From Verrucomicrobiota bacterium (GTDB taxonomy: Bacteria; Verrucomicrobiota; Verrucomicrobiia; Verrucomicrobiales; Akkermansiaceae): a stretch of 61,423 bases of DNA. The stretch lies in contig JAPLUI010000309.1 in the NCBI GenBank assembly GCA_026397725.1, positions 1 through 61,423 on the forward strand, given 5' to 3'. Made by a program: the position numbers and the translations under genes. Of this stretch, positions 1 to 10,500 are shown in pieces (position 1 is the stretch's first letter; each line of letters opens with the position of its first letter). Below the pieces are notes generated by a model. That model worked only from the letters and a program-made list of their open reading frames with translations, was not told the origin of the DNA and made no database searches.

Positions 1-512
1 AGTTCTTGAAGCAGACGACCCCTAACACCATGCCCTTTTCAAACCGCCCGTTTCATACGCTTTTTCAAATCGCCGTCCTCACCTCACCCCGCCCGCCCTA
101 CGAAATGAAAAATCCCCCTATGTCAAGAGATCTGGAGTTGCAGCGAAGATTGGCAGGTCAAGAAAAATAGCAGAAATCTGGCAGAAAAGCACCCCGGCAG
201 AAAGACCGATACGCGCGGGGCGCGACGAGATGGGCAGCCTCCGGACGTCCACCGTCCCTGAGACTTCGCGCGGCAGGGTCTTGACTAGCAAAGGACGCGG
301 TCGTCCACGGCGGGTTCAGGGGCACGGATTCCATGTGTTCGCGGCAGAAATCGGTGATTCTTGGAGGGATCCAAAGCCCTGCGGCGGAACTTGCCAATTT
401 CCCGCATGGATGAATCGCAGTGGCGGTGCAACCCCGGCACCTGCCATGTTCGGTGCGGCGAGAGCCCGGCGATCACGGCCGCCTGGTTCACGCCCCCCTT
501 TCCGTGCGATTC
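1..512. other. Leading intergenic stretch, no gene recognised
   Basis: No reading frame here has recognisable protein features. The frames on both strands are short, arginine/proline-rich shadows of GC-rich sequence. The stretch lies downstream of the minus-strand operon that ends at 513, so it probably holds that operon's 3' region. I see no convincing stem-loop with a T-run. Confidence 0.5.
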
Positions 513-1721
513 CTAAACAGCCGCGAGGGCCTGGCGCAGATCGGCGATGAGATCCTCGGCATCCTCCAAGCCGACGCTGAGTCGCAGGAAGCCTTCGCCG
601 ATGTCCTCGGGATAATTCAGGACGCCGAGTTCGGGATGATCGCCGAGTTGGGGATAGTATTGGACCAAGGACTCGGCATGCCCGAGGCACACCGCGTGGG
701 TGATGATTTTCAGACCGGCGAGGAACTTGAAGCACTCGTCCTGCGTCCCTAACAGCGCGAAGTTGAGCATGCCGCCGAAGCCGCACATCTGCTGCCTGGC
801 GATGGCGTGCTGCGGGTGGCTCTCCAGGCCGGGATAGCGCACGAACTTGACCTTCGGATGCCCCTCCAGAAAGCGGGCGACCTGCAGCCCGTTCTCGCAG
901 TGGCGCTGCATGCGCAGCGGCAGGGTCACCGCGCTGCGCAGCAACAGCCAGGCGTTGAACGCGCTGAGGGTGCCGCCCAGATGGATGCTGGCCGCGTCGC
1001 GGATGCGGGTCATCAGGGCCTTGCCGCCGAGCACCGCGCCGCCGAGCGCATCGCCATGGCCGTTGACGTATTTCGTCAGACTGTGGACGACGAGGTCGGC
1101 ACCCAGGCTCAGCGGCCGTTGGGTCACCAGCCCGGAGAACGTGCTGTCCACCGAGAACAGCACGCCGGCTTGTTTGGCAATCGTGGCGATGGCCGCGATG
1201 TCGCTCAGGTGGGTGGTCGGGTTGGCAGGGGTTTCCACATGGATCATCTTGGTGTTAGGTCGCAGCGCGGCGCGGACCTCAACCGGATCGCCGGTGTTGA
1301 CCAGCGAGACCTCAACGCCGAAGCGCTTGCCGAGGTGTTCGACCAGAAACCCGTGGACGCCGATATAGCAAACCCGCGAACTGATGAGATGGTCGCCCGC
1401 GCTGAGGAAAGTGAAGAACATCCCGGAAACCGCAGCGATGCCGCTGGCAAAGACCACGCAGTCAGCGGCACCCTCCATGCCCGCCAGCCGCTCTTCGAGG
1501 TAACGGGCGTTGGGATGGCGCGAGCGCGGGTAATTGTACTGGTGGGTGTTGTCCCAGGCAAAGGATTCCGGCAGGGTCTCGCTGGTGCTGTTGAGTTCAA
1601 AGCTGTTAGCCATGACGATCGGCCGGCGCACGGCCTTGGTTTCGGCATCCACACCCTCGCCGCAGTGAATGGAGCGGGTGGCCAGGCCCAGGTCGCGGGT
1701 GTCTTCGAGTTGCAGTTTCAT
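513..1721 (-). CDS. Trans-sulfuration family PLP-dependent enzyme (cystathionine gamma-synthase / methionine gamma-lyase-like)
   Basis: This is a 402-residue fold-type I aminotransferase-like enzyme of the Cys/Met metabolism family, of normal full length. Visible family marks are the N-terminal 'ATRSIHCGEGVD' and 'YNYPRSRHPNARYLEERLA' stretches, the 'ASGIAAVS' cofactor-phosphate segment, 'HVETPANPT', and the PLP-lysine motif 'VHSLTKYVNGHGD'. Family members act at the gamma carbon of homoserine esters, cystathionine or methionine; which reaction applies here cannot be read from sequence. It is the last gene of a minus-strand operon and its ATG overlaps the stop of the BCCT transporter gene (ATGA), so translation is probably coupled. 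With an MttB homologue and an onium transporter, a role in sulfonium or methionine-derived chemistry is possible but inferred. The family call is firm and the substrate is open. Confidence 0.9.
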   Translation of the reverse strand: MKLQLEDTRDLGLATRSIHCGEGVDAETKAVRRPIVMANSFELNSTSETLPESFAWDNTHQYNYPRSRHPNARYLEERLAGMEGAADCVVFASGIAAVSGMFFTFLSAGDHLISSRVCYIGVHGFLVEHLGKRFGVEVSLVNTGDPVEVRAALRPNTKMIHVETPANPTTHLSDIAAIATIAKQAGVLFSVDSTFSGLVTQRPLSLGADLVVHSLTKYVNGHGDALGGAVLGGKALMTRIRDAASIHLGGTLSAFNAWLLLRSAVTLPLRMQRHCENGLQVARFLEGHPKVKFVRYPGLESHPQHAIARQQMCGFGGMLNFALLGTQDECFKFLAGLKIITHAVCLGHAESLVQYYPQLGDHPELGVLNYPEDIGEGFLRLSVGLEDAEDLIADLRQALAAV

Positions 1722-3277
1722 GGCGGGTCGGAATTGGAGTTAGGTGCTGGCGGGTGGTCCGGGTTGAACTTGTCGTAGCGGGCCGGGTTGGCGATGACGC
1801 GCAACGCGCAGACGCTGATGGCCAAACAGAGGAACAGCGACGGGAAGCCACCCAGATGCGACAGCGTGCGAATCCCGTCCAACCGGAAGTAAGTGACCAT
1901 GACCCAACAGAACACCGCCATCAGGGTTCCCCACGCGATCTTCACGGACATGCTGGATTCACTGTGCGCGGGGGAAATCCCTTTGGAGCTGAGGTTGCTC
2001 ATCGTGTCGGTATTGCCGTCGGCGGTGGTCACGAAGGAGAGAAAGGCGGTGATCAACAACACCGGGATCAGGAAGTTACCTAACGGGAGTTGCCCGAGGA
2101 AAGCATATAACACGCGCGACGGATCACTGTCATTCAACTGCGCGGCCAGTCCCACCTTGCCGCGCATTTCCATATCCACCACCGCGCCGCAAATCACCGC
2201 CATCCAGAGCCCCGTGAAGATGGAGGGCAGGAGCACGTTGAAAAACAGGAACGCCCGCACCGTGTAGCCATAGGCAATGCGCCCGAGAAACACCCCCATG
2301 ATCGGCGCCCAGGCGAAAAACGCCGAGAAATACATCTGCGTCCAGGTGTGGGGCCAGCGGTCCTGATAGGCAGCGCCGGTATTCAACACCTTCTGGAAAT
2401 ACTGGCCCAGGAATTGCCCGAGGCCCTCGACCGCAAAGTCGAGGATGAAGCGGGTGGGTCCCAACACCAGCACCAGTGCGAGAAAGCCGAGCAAAAACGC
2501 CGTGTTGACGTTGGCGATCCAACGGATGCCCTTGGTGACGCCGCTGATTGCCGCCACCACCGAGGTGCCCATGATCGCCGCAATGATCAGCCCCAACATC
2601 AGGTTAGAGGGCTTGTCGGCGATGCCGCACAGATGGTTGATCCCGCCCCCCAGCAACAGTGCGGAGCCGGCCAACGCCGCCGTCAGCCCGGCCACCAGGC
2701 AATAGAGACAGACGGCATCGATGAGGTGGGCGACCTTGCCATCGCCATGGCGGCCCAGCAACGGCGCGAGCGGCGCCCCGAGGCTGAAGGGACGCTGCAT
2801 GTTGTAATAAGCGAAGGCAAACATCAGGCCGACCAGCGAACCCAGGGCATAAGGCGTCAGCGTCCAGTGCAGATAGACGGTGGAGATGGCGAAGTGCGCG
2901 GCTTCCGGTGAGTTGGGGATGATCCCGGCTGGCGGATGGCTGAGGTGGTAAGTGGGCTCGAAGACGCCCCAGAAGAGGATGCCGGTGGCGATGTTGGTCG
3001 TCAGGACCACTGCAAACATTTGCCATGCCGTCAGCAGCTTCCTGGCCTTGGGACCGCCCAATACCGTGCGCCCGAATGCCGAGACATAGATGACCCCGCA
3101 CAATGCCAACATGCCGAACGCCAGCAGCGACACCAACCACCCGAAGGTGTCCGTGACCCACCTGTCGGCACCGGTTAGGGCGGCCACGAACTTTTCCTCG
3201 TCGGCGATTTGCAGCACCACGAAAGCCCCGCACAGGAGAAACGGCGGCAGGAATACCAGTGGCTTGAGCTTGTTCAT
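1718..3277 (-). CDS. BCCT family betaine/carnitine/choline-type transporter
   Basis: This 519-residue polytopic inner-membrane protein has about twelve hydrophobic segments, the usual BCCT length and topology. Family marks include 'GILFWGVFEPTYHLSHPP' after the third segment and the signature region 'WTQMYFSAFFAWAPIMGVFLGRI'. BCCT carriers take up quaternary ammonium or sulfonium compounds such as glycine betaine, carnitine, choline or DMSP, usually with sodium or protons. The gene lies 29 bases after the MttB-superfamily methyltransferase and overlaps the PLP enzyme by four bases. This suggests it imports the compound those enzymes process rather than serving only osmoprotection. A long regulatory C-terminal tail, seen in osmosensing members such as BetP, is not evident; the tail is short and proline/asparagine-rich. 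Confidence 0.93.
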   Translation of the reverse strand: MNKLKPLVFLPPFLLCGAFVVLQIADEEKFVAALTGADRWVTDTFGWLVSLLAFGMLALCGVIYVSAFGRTVLGGPKARKLLTAWQMFAVVLTTNIATGILFWGVFEPTYHLSHPPAGIIPNSPEAAHFAISTVYLHWTLTPYALGSLVGLMFAFAYYNMQRPFSLGAPLAPLLGRHGDGKVAHLIDAVCLYCLVAGLTAALAGSALLLGGGINHLCGIADKPSNLMLGLIIAAIMGTSVVAAISGVTKGIRWIANVNTAFLLGFLALVLVLGPTRFILDFAVEGLGQFLGQYFQKVLNTGAAYQDRWPHTWTQMYFSAFFAWAPIMGVFLGRIAYGYTVRAFLFFNVLLPSIFTGLWMAVICGAVVDMEMRGKVGLAAQLNDSDPSRVLYAFLGQLPLGNFLIPVLLITAFLSFVTTADGNTDTMSNLSSKGISPAHSESSMSVKIAWGTLMAVFCWVMVTYFRLDGIRTLSHLGGFPSLFLCLAISVCALRVIANPARYDKFNPDHPPAPNSNSDPP

Positions 3278-3306
3278 GGCGGCGGTTGGTTGTTAGGTCG
3301 GCGGGT

Positions 3307-4881
3307 TCAGGTCAGATCCCGCACATAGCCGCGCCACCAGCCGTCTTGGCCCTCCCGCCAGGTGTGCTCGTCCTCCAGCAACCGCGCCGCCACGGAGCTG
3401 CCGCGGGCGGCGATGCTGGGATCCGCCGCCGCCTGTTCGCGACCGTCGCGGAGGATGGCCTGGACCTTCTGGTGTGCCAGCTCATACCAGTCCTCGTATG
3501 ACTTGGCGGTGCGGCCGGTGAAATCCGAATAGTACATCGCCTCCTTCATGTGCTCCAGCGTGTGGTCGTGGCCCATGTAGTTGGTTGCCGGGCGGCCTTC
3601 CTGCCGGATCACCTCCAGGGCCAGGTGCTCCGCATCGATGGCAGTGGCGGCCTTGGCACGGCGAATCTGGTGGGTCAGCTCATCGACCAGCACCAGATGC
3701 TCAAGGCTGAGCATGAGCGTCGAGTCCAACAACCCGGTATTGACCAGGTTGGCGCCGGCCAGGATGCCCATCTGGAGCCCCCAGGCGGTCTCCACGGCCG
3801 CCCGCACGCCGGGCCGCCGGGCACTGGAGTTACCGAATTGCACACGGGATGGCAAGCCGTAAAAATCAGCCAATTGGACCACGCCGCCGTTGAACATGAC
3901 GGATTCCAAACTGCCGAGCGAGATGTCGGCGCTGCGCAGGTCCATCGCGCCGGACACCGAGCCGTAGATCGCCCGCGTGCCGGGCGCCACCAGTTGGGTT
4001 AGGATAACTCCGCTCATCACCTCGGCATTGTGTTGGGCGAGGGCGCCGGCCAGGGTCACCGGGCCGGTCCCGCCCAGCATGACCTCCGGCGAAAACATGA
4101 CATAACACTTGGCACCGTGGGCCTTGAGGCCATGGATGATCTCCGCCACCTGTTCGGGATGATATTGCAGGGGGCTGATCGGGTTGCACCAGATCAGCGG
4201 CGTGTCTTGGGCCAGCAAGGTCTCGGTGGCGCGTGGGCCGTGCAGGATGGCGTGGCGCAACACCTCCATCTTTTCCAGCGGCTTGAGCGTCTGCGGGCTG
4301 TGAATCCGCGGATTGCTCTCCTGCCCGTGCATGATGTTGGAGTGAATCGCCGCCGGCTTGCCACCGCTCCGCACATAACTGCCCAGGCGCCGTCGCAGGT
4401 AGTCCACACAGACCTCGGTTTGCTGATAGTCGGGGAAGCTGGCGTTGGCCGCCCGCTGGCTGGCGTTGATCGTGCAGCAGCAATCGTACTCGATACCGGG
4501 CAGGCTATCAAGAACCAGAAACTTGTCATCCGCATCGGCTTCCGTGAGGCTCCGTTCCCCTTGCGCGTGATCGTGGATATAGTAGGGATTGCCTATCAGC
4601 CCGACGTGGGACTCGCCCTGCCGCAGCCCCAAGGCCTCGGCAAAACCGAGTTTGGTGACGCAGATTTGCAGGTCGTTGCGGTCCGGCAGCAAGCGCAGGC
4701 ACTCGGCGAAAAGTTGCCGCGGAATGCGCACCCGGCCGTCCGCCACCCGGCAGCCGTGGCTCTCGAAAATGGCCGCCGCCGCCGGGCAGTCCTGAAACCA
4801 CACCCCGTGGCTCTCCAGTATCTCCAAGGTGGTTTCGTGGATTCGTCCGACGTCGCCGGCATTCAATACTTGCATTTGCAC
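3307..4881 (-). CDS. MttB-superfamily methyltransferase, non-pyrrolysine type
   Basis: This 524-residue protein belongs to the trimethylamine methyltransferase (MttB) superfamily. It opens with the typical 'RIHETTLEILESHGVWF' helix, followed by a 'VRIPRQLFAECL' segment and the barrel region with 'SGGKPAAIHSNIMHGQ' and 'GILAGANLVNTGLLDS'. There is no in-frame amber codon, so it is the non-pyrrolysine branch; the characterised members of that branch (for example MtgB) demethylate glycine betaine onto a corrinoid protein. No corrinoid-binding partner, reductive activator or second methyltransferase is encoded nearby, which is unusual. It is first in a minus-strand operon with a BCCT transporter and a trans-sulfuration-type PLP enzyme. 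Substrate candidates are glycine betaine, carnitine, proline betaine or a sulfonium such as DMSP. The family is secure and the substrate unknown. Confidence 0.88.
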   Translation of the reverse strand: MQMQVLNAGDVGRIHETTLEILESHGVWFQDCPAAAAIFESHGCRVADGRVRIPRQLFAECLRLLPDRNDLQICVTKLGFAEALGLRQGESHVGLIGNPYYIHDHAQGERSLTEADADDKFLVLDSLPGIEYDCCCTINASQRAANASFPDYQQTEVCVDYLRRRLGSYVRSGGKPAAIHSNIMHGQESNPRIHSPQTLKPLEKMEVLRHAILHGPRATETLLAQDTPLIWCNPISPLQYHPEQVAEIIHGLKAHGAKCYVMFSPEVMLGGTGPVTLAGALAQHNAEVMSGVILTQLVAPGTRAIYGSVSGAMDLRSADISLGSLESVMFNGGVVQLADFYGLPSRVQFGNSSARRPGVRAAVETAWGLQMGILAGANLVNTGLLDSTLMLSLEHLVLVDELTHQIRRAKAATAIDAEHLALEVIRQEGRPATNYMGHDHTLEHMKEAMYYSDFTGRTAKSYEDWYELAHQKVQAILRDGREQAAADPSIAARGSSVAARLLEDEHTWREGQDGWWRGYVRDLT

Positions 4882-5204
4882 GGGGTTGTCTCTTGGGTGT
4901 TAGATCAGGAGTGGGTGCTGCCAGTCAAGCCCGGGCCCGGACCATGACCAGAAGCTGACGGAAAGACCGCGGGTGGTGGCATGCGGGGAAGAAAGGGAGC
5001 CGTCCGTGCGGTGTCAACCCCAATGTTCCGACACCCCAATGTTTCGATGTGTTCGTCCCGCACCCAATGGCGCGGCGCGGCGGAAATCAGGCTGTACACC
5101 GGGCTGCTCTGCGTGGATACCCAGCCCGTGGAACTCAACATCACGAAACCGTTGCTGCCGGGGCTTGCCGCCATGCTGCTCGCCTCGCCGGGTACTTTCT
5201 TCGC

Positions 5205-5375
5205 CTCCTAAGCGACGGCGACCACGGGACGATGTGTTACTTCGGTGTGGGCCACGGCGGCACCCACATCATGGCGGCCTTTTCGCGCGACCTGGTGCAT
5301 TGGACGGCGCATCCTGACCCGCGCTACAAGGCCGGCGGCAATCCCAGCGGCCTGGACCAACAATACGCCCATAAA
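5205..5375 (+). pseudogene. Fragment of a five-bladed-propeller glycosidase-like protein
   Basis: A short stretch reads 'DGDHGTMCYFGVGHGGTH', then 'MAAFSRDLVHWTAHPDP' and 'SGLDQQYAHK'. The '(S)RDLVHW' phrase is typical of GH43/GH32/GH130-like five-bladed-propeller glycosidases. No usable start or end is present. A neighbouring frame at about 5085-5211 ('LYTGLLCVDTQPVELNITKP') may be another scrap, but I cannot place it. The rest of 4882-6192 shows no intact gene. I read this as debris of a deleted gene. Confidence 0.45.
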
Positions 5376-5638
5376 TTCCCTGGTGTACACCTGAAGCGCT
5401 TCACGGGCCAGGTGAGGGGCAACCTCGGGGAGGTGAGCGCTATTGCCATTAAGATCGGGCGCATCACCGCTTGAGACGGTTGCCTCAAGCGATCGTTCCA
5501 CTGCCGGAATACCCGTTCTGGAAGCTGCGCGGGGCGTTCATCCCGCTGTTTCAAGTCAGCCTGCATCCCGACCTTAAGGCAGGATTAACCCGACGAACGA
5601 CTGGTGACATAAGGAAAACAGGGTGAAATTATCTGGAA

Positions 5639-6175
5639 ATGCTAACGAATGGCGCTTGTCGGGGGGCAGGTAACAGGATAAAATTCAACACCATGTTTCA
5701 GGAGTGCGGGTTTTGCTGCTGTGATCGGGTCTTTGGTGGGGCCTCGGAGCAAGTGCGTGCCGAAGCCATCGCTAATGATGGTGCACCCGCCAATCGGTCG
5801 GTCGGCCCCCCAGCGACGAGTGTGCCGAGAACACTGAATGCCAGACACCAGAGCCTGTCATGGCAGCGCAACATCCGCTGCACCCCGCGATCTGCCCCGG
5901 CCAATCGGATCGAAGTCGGCTTCGTTACGGACCTGCGCTGCATCTACGGACCCAACATCATCGACAAGATCGCGGCCAGGTGGCTCAACCACCGGGTTGA
6001 AGTGAGCGGACGGGTTGAATGGGACGCCAGCGGCCGCGCCCGCTTGATGAAGGTCGCCCTCTGTGGCCCGTCGATGCTCCCTACACCGCCCCACAACAGA
6101 TTGAGTTCGATTTTCCTGATGACCCCACTTAAGAAAGCGCGGGTACAACCCCGTATTTGTCCCACCCATATTTGA
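5639..6175 (+). CDS. Hypothetical 178-residue frame, possibly partly a gene remnant
   Basis: I do not recognise this frame. Only its middle (about residues 95-145: 'EVGFVTDLRCIYGPNIIDK' and 'LNHRVEVSGRVEWDASGR') has the composition of a real folded protein; the ends are cysteine/proline/arginine-rich and look like chance translation. It lies just upstream of brxA on the same strand and could be the remnant of an accessory gene at the island edge. It may equally not be expressed. Confidence 0.25.
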   Translation: MLTNGACRGAGNRIKFNTMFQECGFCCCDRVFGGASEQVRAEAIANDGAPANRSVGPPATSVPRTLNARHQSLSWQRNIRCTPRSAPANRIEVGFVTDLRCIYGPNIIDKIAARWLNHRVEVSGRVEWDASGRARLMKVALCGPSMLPTPPHNRLSSIFLMTPLKKARVQPRICPTHI

Positions 6176-6192
6176 GACTAATGGATACCTGA

Positions 6193-6966
6193 ATGGCTTC
6201 AAAAGTGAAAAAATGCATCCCCGGCCTTACCCAGGATGGGCTCTGCCTCGCGCGCCTGTCGTCTCGCTCTGGCCTTTTGACGGACTTTCGCAGGGTCATG
6301 GAAAACGGTGGCGCCGAGAAGCCGGACGAAATCCGCCGTCTGGTCATGGAGGAAAATCTTCTTGCCCGCGCCACCACGTCGGCACGGTCCAAACTCTACA
6401 AGGAATTGAAGGGACGCTACCTGCTCGATCCCGCCGTTCCGCTTTTCTCAGCATTCATGGACGAGTGGAAACGAGTGACGATTTCTGAGGAAAAGCACCT
6501 CCTCGCCTTTGTCCTGCTCGCGCTCAACGACCGCACCGTCATGCTCACCTCTTGCGAGTGGCTATTCCCTCACCTGAGGAAGGCAGGCTCGGACCTTCGG
6601 GTTGGCGACTTGGAGACCTTCTTCGCCTCCCTGGGCAAGACCTCTCACCCGGAGGTCTCCAAATGGACCGAATCCACCCTGAAACGCGTGGCCCAGCACT
6701 ATTTGGCAACCGTGAGGGACTGCGGTCTTGCCCAAGGTGCCATCAGCAAACGAGCCCATCGTCCGGCTCTCTATGCGGCACCCGTCCGGTTACTCCTCCG
6801 CGCTCTTCAATCAACCCGCTTCGCGCCAACCGAGATCGTCGTTCACGAGTCATTCAAAATCCTCGGCATTGCGCCAGGAGAGGTTTCTAGCGCACTTTCC
6901 GAACTCAACCGCCACGGCGCGATCACTTTCCGCCAACAGGCCGATGTGATCGAACTCACTCTCTGA
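6193..6966 (+). CDS. brxA: BREX system protein BrxA (DUF1819 family)
   Basis: This 257-residue protein has the usual BrxA length. The N-terminal 'GGAEKPDEIRRLVMEENLL' and the central 'HYLATVRDCGLAQG' resemble DUF1819/BrxA, a small helical protein with winged-helix-like ends reported to bind DNA. It is the first gene of a BREX cluster; brxB follows six bases after its stop and brxC ten bases after that, so the three form one transcription unit. BrxA is conserved in type I BREX, which blocks phage replication and methylates host DNA. The identification rests on residual motif memory plus the diagnostic gene order brxA-brxB-brxC-pglX. The frame is intact with no sign of decay. Confidence 0.85.
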   Translation: MASKVKKCIPGLTQDGLCLARLSSRSGLLTDFRRVMENGGAEKPDEIRRLVMEENLLARATTSARSKLYKELKGRYLLDPAVPLFSAFMDEWKRVTISEEKHLLAFVLLALNDRTVMLTSCEWLFPHLRKAGSDLRVGDLETFFASLGKTSHPEVSKWTESTLKRVAQHYLATVRDCGLAQGAISKRAHRPALYAAPVRLLLRALQSTRFAPTEIVVHESFKILGIAPGEVSSALSELNRHGAITFRQQADVIELTL

Positions 6967-6972
6967 AATCCG

Positions 6973-7512
6973 ATGCAAGATGCCCTTACAGCGATTGTCC
7001 AGGCGGCTGCGGAACCCTTCAACAAGGCCGCCGTCACCACCGACAATTCGTATTTGCTGATCCACCCGCCAGAGCGTGGCCTGGATTTTACGGACATGAT
7101 CCTAGACCAGTGCCTACCAGATCTCGCGAGTCGCAACACTCCCTACCAAATACTCGATCTATCCGGCTTCCTGTTTTCCTGCTTTTCCGATGAGGAACTC
7201 AAGAATCTTGAATCCGACGAATTCCGGAATTACCGACTCATGCGTCAAGGGCTCTCAGGCCGTGCCGAAAAGCGCCTCGAAACCCGTATCCGAAACATTG
7301 CAGAAGAACACCCCGGCACCAATCTGTTTCTGCTCTCCACCAATTCCCTGTTCCCCCTTGTCCGTTACGGCGAGGTTCTAAGAAATTTGCGCGATCTCCC
7401 GCTCCGAATCTTCGTCTCGTTCCCGGGTGAGGAACGCGGCGGCAGGCCTCATTTCATGAACGAGTCTGATGGAGGCAACTACCTGGCTGTCAAAATCACC
7501 GTCAAATCCTAA
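6973..7512 (+). CDS. brxB: BREX system protein BrxB (DUF1788 family)
   Basis: This 179-residue protein matches DUF1788/BrxB in size and pattern: an early 'YLLIHPPERGLDFTDMI', a central 'RNIAEEHPGTNLFLLSTN' and 'PLVRYGEVLRNL', and a C-terminal 'SFPGEERGGRPHFMN'. In place of the usual phrase near 'LPGRY' it has 'VSFPGEERGG'. BrxB is a small cytoplasmic BREX core component of unclear biochemical role, proposed to work with BrxC and PglZ. Its stop lies ten bases before the brxC start and its start six bases after brxA. The gene is complete. Confidence 0.85.
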   Translation: MQDALTAIVQAAAEPFNKAAVTTDNSYLLIHPPERGLDFTDMILDQCLPDLASRNTPYQILDLSGFLFSCFSDEELKNLESDEFRNYRLMRQGLSGRAEKRLETRIRNIAEEHPGTNLFLLSTNSLFPLVRYGEVLRNLRDLPLRIFVSFPGEERGGRPHFMNESDGGNYLAVKITVKS

Positions 7513-7522
7513 CCACTTCACC

Positions 7523-10500
7523 ATGCCCGAAATTATCAAAGACCTGATCCGTCGCGACATCTCCCAGAAAGTGGAAGGCGTCGTCAAGGTGTTCGATCGT
7601 TCTGCCCTGGCTTCTGAAATCCGGGAATATGTGGTCACGGACAAGATCGAGGACGAGATCAAGAAAATCGTCGATACGTTCACCCAGGCAAGCGACGTCC
7701 TTCGCAGAGGTGGGCATCACCGTGATGTGATGGGCATTTGGATTTCAGGCTTCTTCGGTTCGGGCAAATCCCACTTTGCCAAAGTCCTCGGCTATCTGCT
7801 CCAAAACGAACCACTCGTCGCTGGCGGCGAAGAAACCTGCATTGACGCCTTCGAAAAACATCTATCGGAAAGTCATCGTGGCCGGGACATTCGCCTTCGC
7901 CTTGGGGAAATCAAAAAGACCACGTCGGTCAAAACGATTGCCTTCGAAATCCGCAGCCGTCAAAGCCTCACCAATCCGAATTCCGTCGGTGAAATTCTCC
8001 TCGGCGAGTTCTACCGCGCCATCGGCTATTCGGAAAACTTCGTCATCGCCCGCATTGAGCGCCGCCTCGACAAAAAGGGCATGCTGCAAAAACTCCACCA
8101 GGCGTTCCAACAGCGTTTTGGAATTCCATGGGACGACCCGGAAGGTCGCGATGACCTTGCCACCGTTCGGCGCAGACTTTCAAAGGTGCTGCCTGAGGTG
8201 GATCCCAAGAGTTATCCGACCGAAGACGACGCGCTGGGCGGCTTGGACGATGCCTTCGAGCACAGCAAGATCACAGCCGAGAGTATTGCCGATGACCTTG
8301 TCGCATGGGTGGACGAGCAGAAGCCTTCAGGTGGCAAGGTCCAACACCTTGTTTTTGTTGTCGATGAAATGGGCACCTTCATCGGCGACTCTAACGAGAA
8401 AATAGGGGAGCTGAACAGCCTGGCCGAAATGATCGGCAACAAGGGCAAGGGCAAGGTCTGGATCATTGCCACCAGCCAGCAGGATTTGGAAAAAGTCGTG
8501 GACCGCACCAACTTTGATCCGGTGTTGGTCGGCCGCCTCAATGCCCGCTTTGAACTCAAGCCCCATCTCATTTCCGATGGCATCAACAAGGTCGTCTCCG
8601 AACGCATCCTGAAGAAACACCCGCACAAGGAGGCCGCCATCTCCGCGATCTTCAAGGAAAAGGAAGGCGCGCTCGCCCAGCTATCCGATCTCCGCGCCTC
8701 GCGCAGTCTCGGTCTGCTCACCGAACGTGCGTTCATCGACGCCTACCCGTTCCTTCCTCACCAAATCCAGCTAGCCCAGGACATCGGCGAAGCACTCTCG
8801 GGCTTCCGCATTTCCGGCGGCGTGCGTTCGATGATCTCCGTCATCATGGAGACATTGCAGAAGCTGGCCTCCAACCAGATCCCGACCATTGCCAGCTTCG
8901 ACCAAGTCTTCGACGCACTCGAAAACGATCTCTACTCGCAGGAATACCTCGGCACGGCTGGTGTGAAGGCCATCTACGACGCCAATGACCGGATCGGCAA
9001 GGAAACCCCGTTGCCACCGGCTCGGGTTCTGAAGGTTCTTTACCTCGTTCAGCACGTCACCTTCGTCCCGCTAACGGCTGAAAACATCGCGAAGCTCTTG
9101 GCAGCCCGTGTCGATGACGACGTCAAGCTTCTAACCGATCAGGTCGAGCAAACCCTCGATGCTCTCCAACAGGCCGGCTATGTCTCCCGCGATGAAGCAA
9201 CAGGCGAGTGGAAGTTCCTCAACGAAAAGGAACGCACCGTCGAGCAAGTCATTCAGGAAATGATGCGGCCGGGTTCGTCCAAATCGGTCACCCAAACAGC
9301 GATCCGTCAGCAGTCCATCGACCTCATCAAACTGAGCGTCATCGCCAAGAAGAACCTCGACAACTACGCCGTCCTCCACGGCGCCACCAAGACGCCATTC
9401 GGCTTCGGTGTTTCCCTGGATGGAGAGTCGGTGGACAGCGGTTCGGAAATCGAAGTTCACTTCGTTAGCCCGCTCGCCCCCGGCCGGAAAACCACGATCG
9501 AGGACCTGAAACGTGAAAACCAAGCCGCCGGTGCCCGTGGGCGAAGAATCGGATGGGTTGCGGCACTTCCCGACAAACTCGAAATCCGCCTCAAGCGCTA
9601 TCAGGCGCTCGTCAACATCACCAGCGACAAGCGATTCACCGAGGACCTGTCCAAGGACACCGCCGGCGCCATGGCGGAAAAACGCAAGGAGCGAGACATG
9701 CTCAAAGGCAACCTGACCAAAGACTTGCAAGCCACCTTCCTCACGGGAACCCTCTGTTTTGCTGGCCGGGAATTGACCTTGGAGCGATCCAACAGCATGG
9801 CCGAGGAAATCCGCAAAGCCGTCGCCGAACTCATCCCTAACATCTATCCGCGGTTTAACATCGCCGACAAACCGGTGGATTTCGCCAAGCAGCTCAAGGC
9901 GCTGCTCAATCCATCGCAATCCTCACTTCACGGAATCGCTTCCGACCTGCATCTCTTCGACACCCAGGGCAGCCTGCAAAAGGAATCGGCACTCGTTGCC
10001 ACCGTGCTTGATGTAATCAAGGATCTTGAAAACGAAGGGCATGATCCTACGGGTGACCGCCTGCTCGACGAGCGCAATGCCAGCGGCTTCAAAGGCTTTA
10101 GCCGCGCCCCCTTCGCATGGCCGTCGGAAACCGTCCGTCTGGTTCTCGCCGCCTGCTTCCGCGCTGGTGCCATCTTCCTCGAACGCGCCACCGCCGCCGG
10201 CCCCGCGCCGCTCTACGATTACAAGGACGCCTTCGACGATTTCTCCAAGATCAAGACCTTCGAGAAGACCCTCTTCCGTCTCGCGGAAACTTCGCTCTCG
10301 GTCGAGCAGATCAAACAGGCCAGCAAGGATCTCATCGCCCTCGGCATTACCGGCACGCCGGAATCCGGCAATGCCCTCGCCACTGCCGTTAGGAAACTCG
10401 GTGAGAAACTGCTCGAAGCAGTCCGCGATGCTGAAGTCCGCTCCGAAGGCGGTCTACCAATCCTCGACTGCATCTTGAACGCTGAGCCCGCGCTCAAGGA

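Noticed and set aside
3307..4881. Possible pyrrolysine (amber read-through) in the MttB homologue.
   Set aside because: The frame runs the full family length without an internal TAG, so it belongs to the non-pyrrolysine branch.
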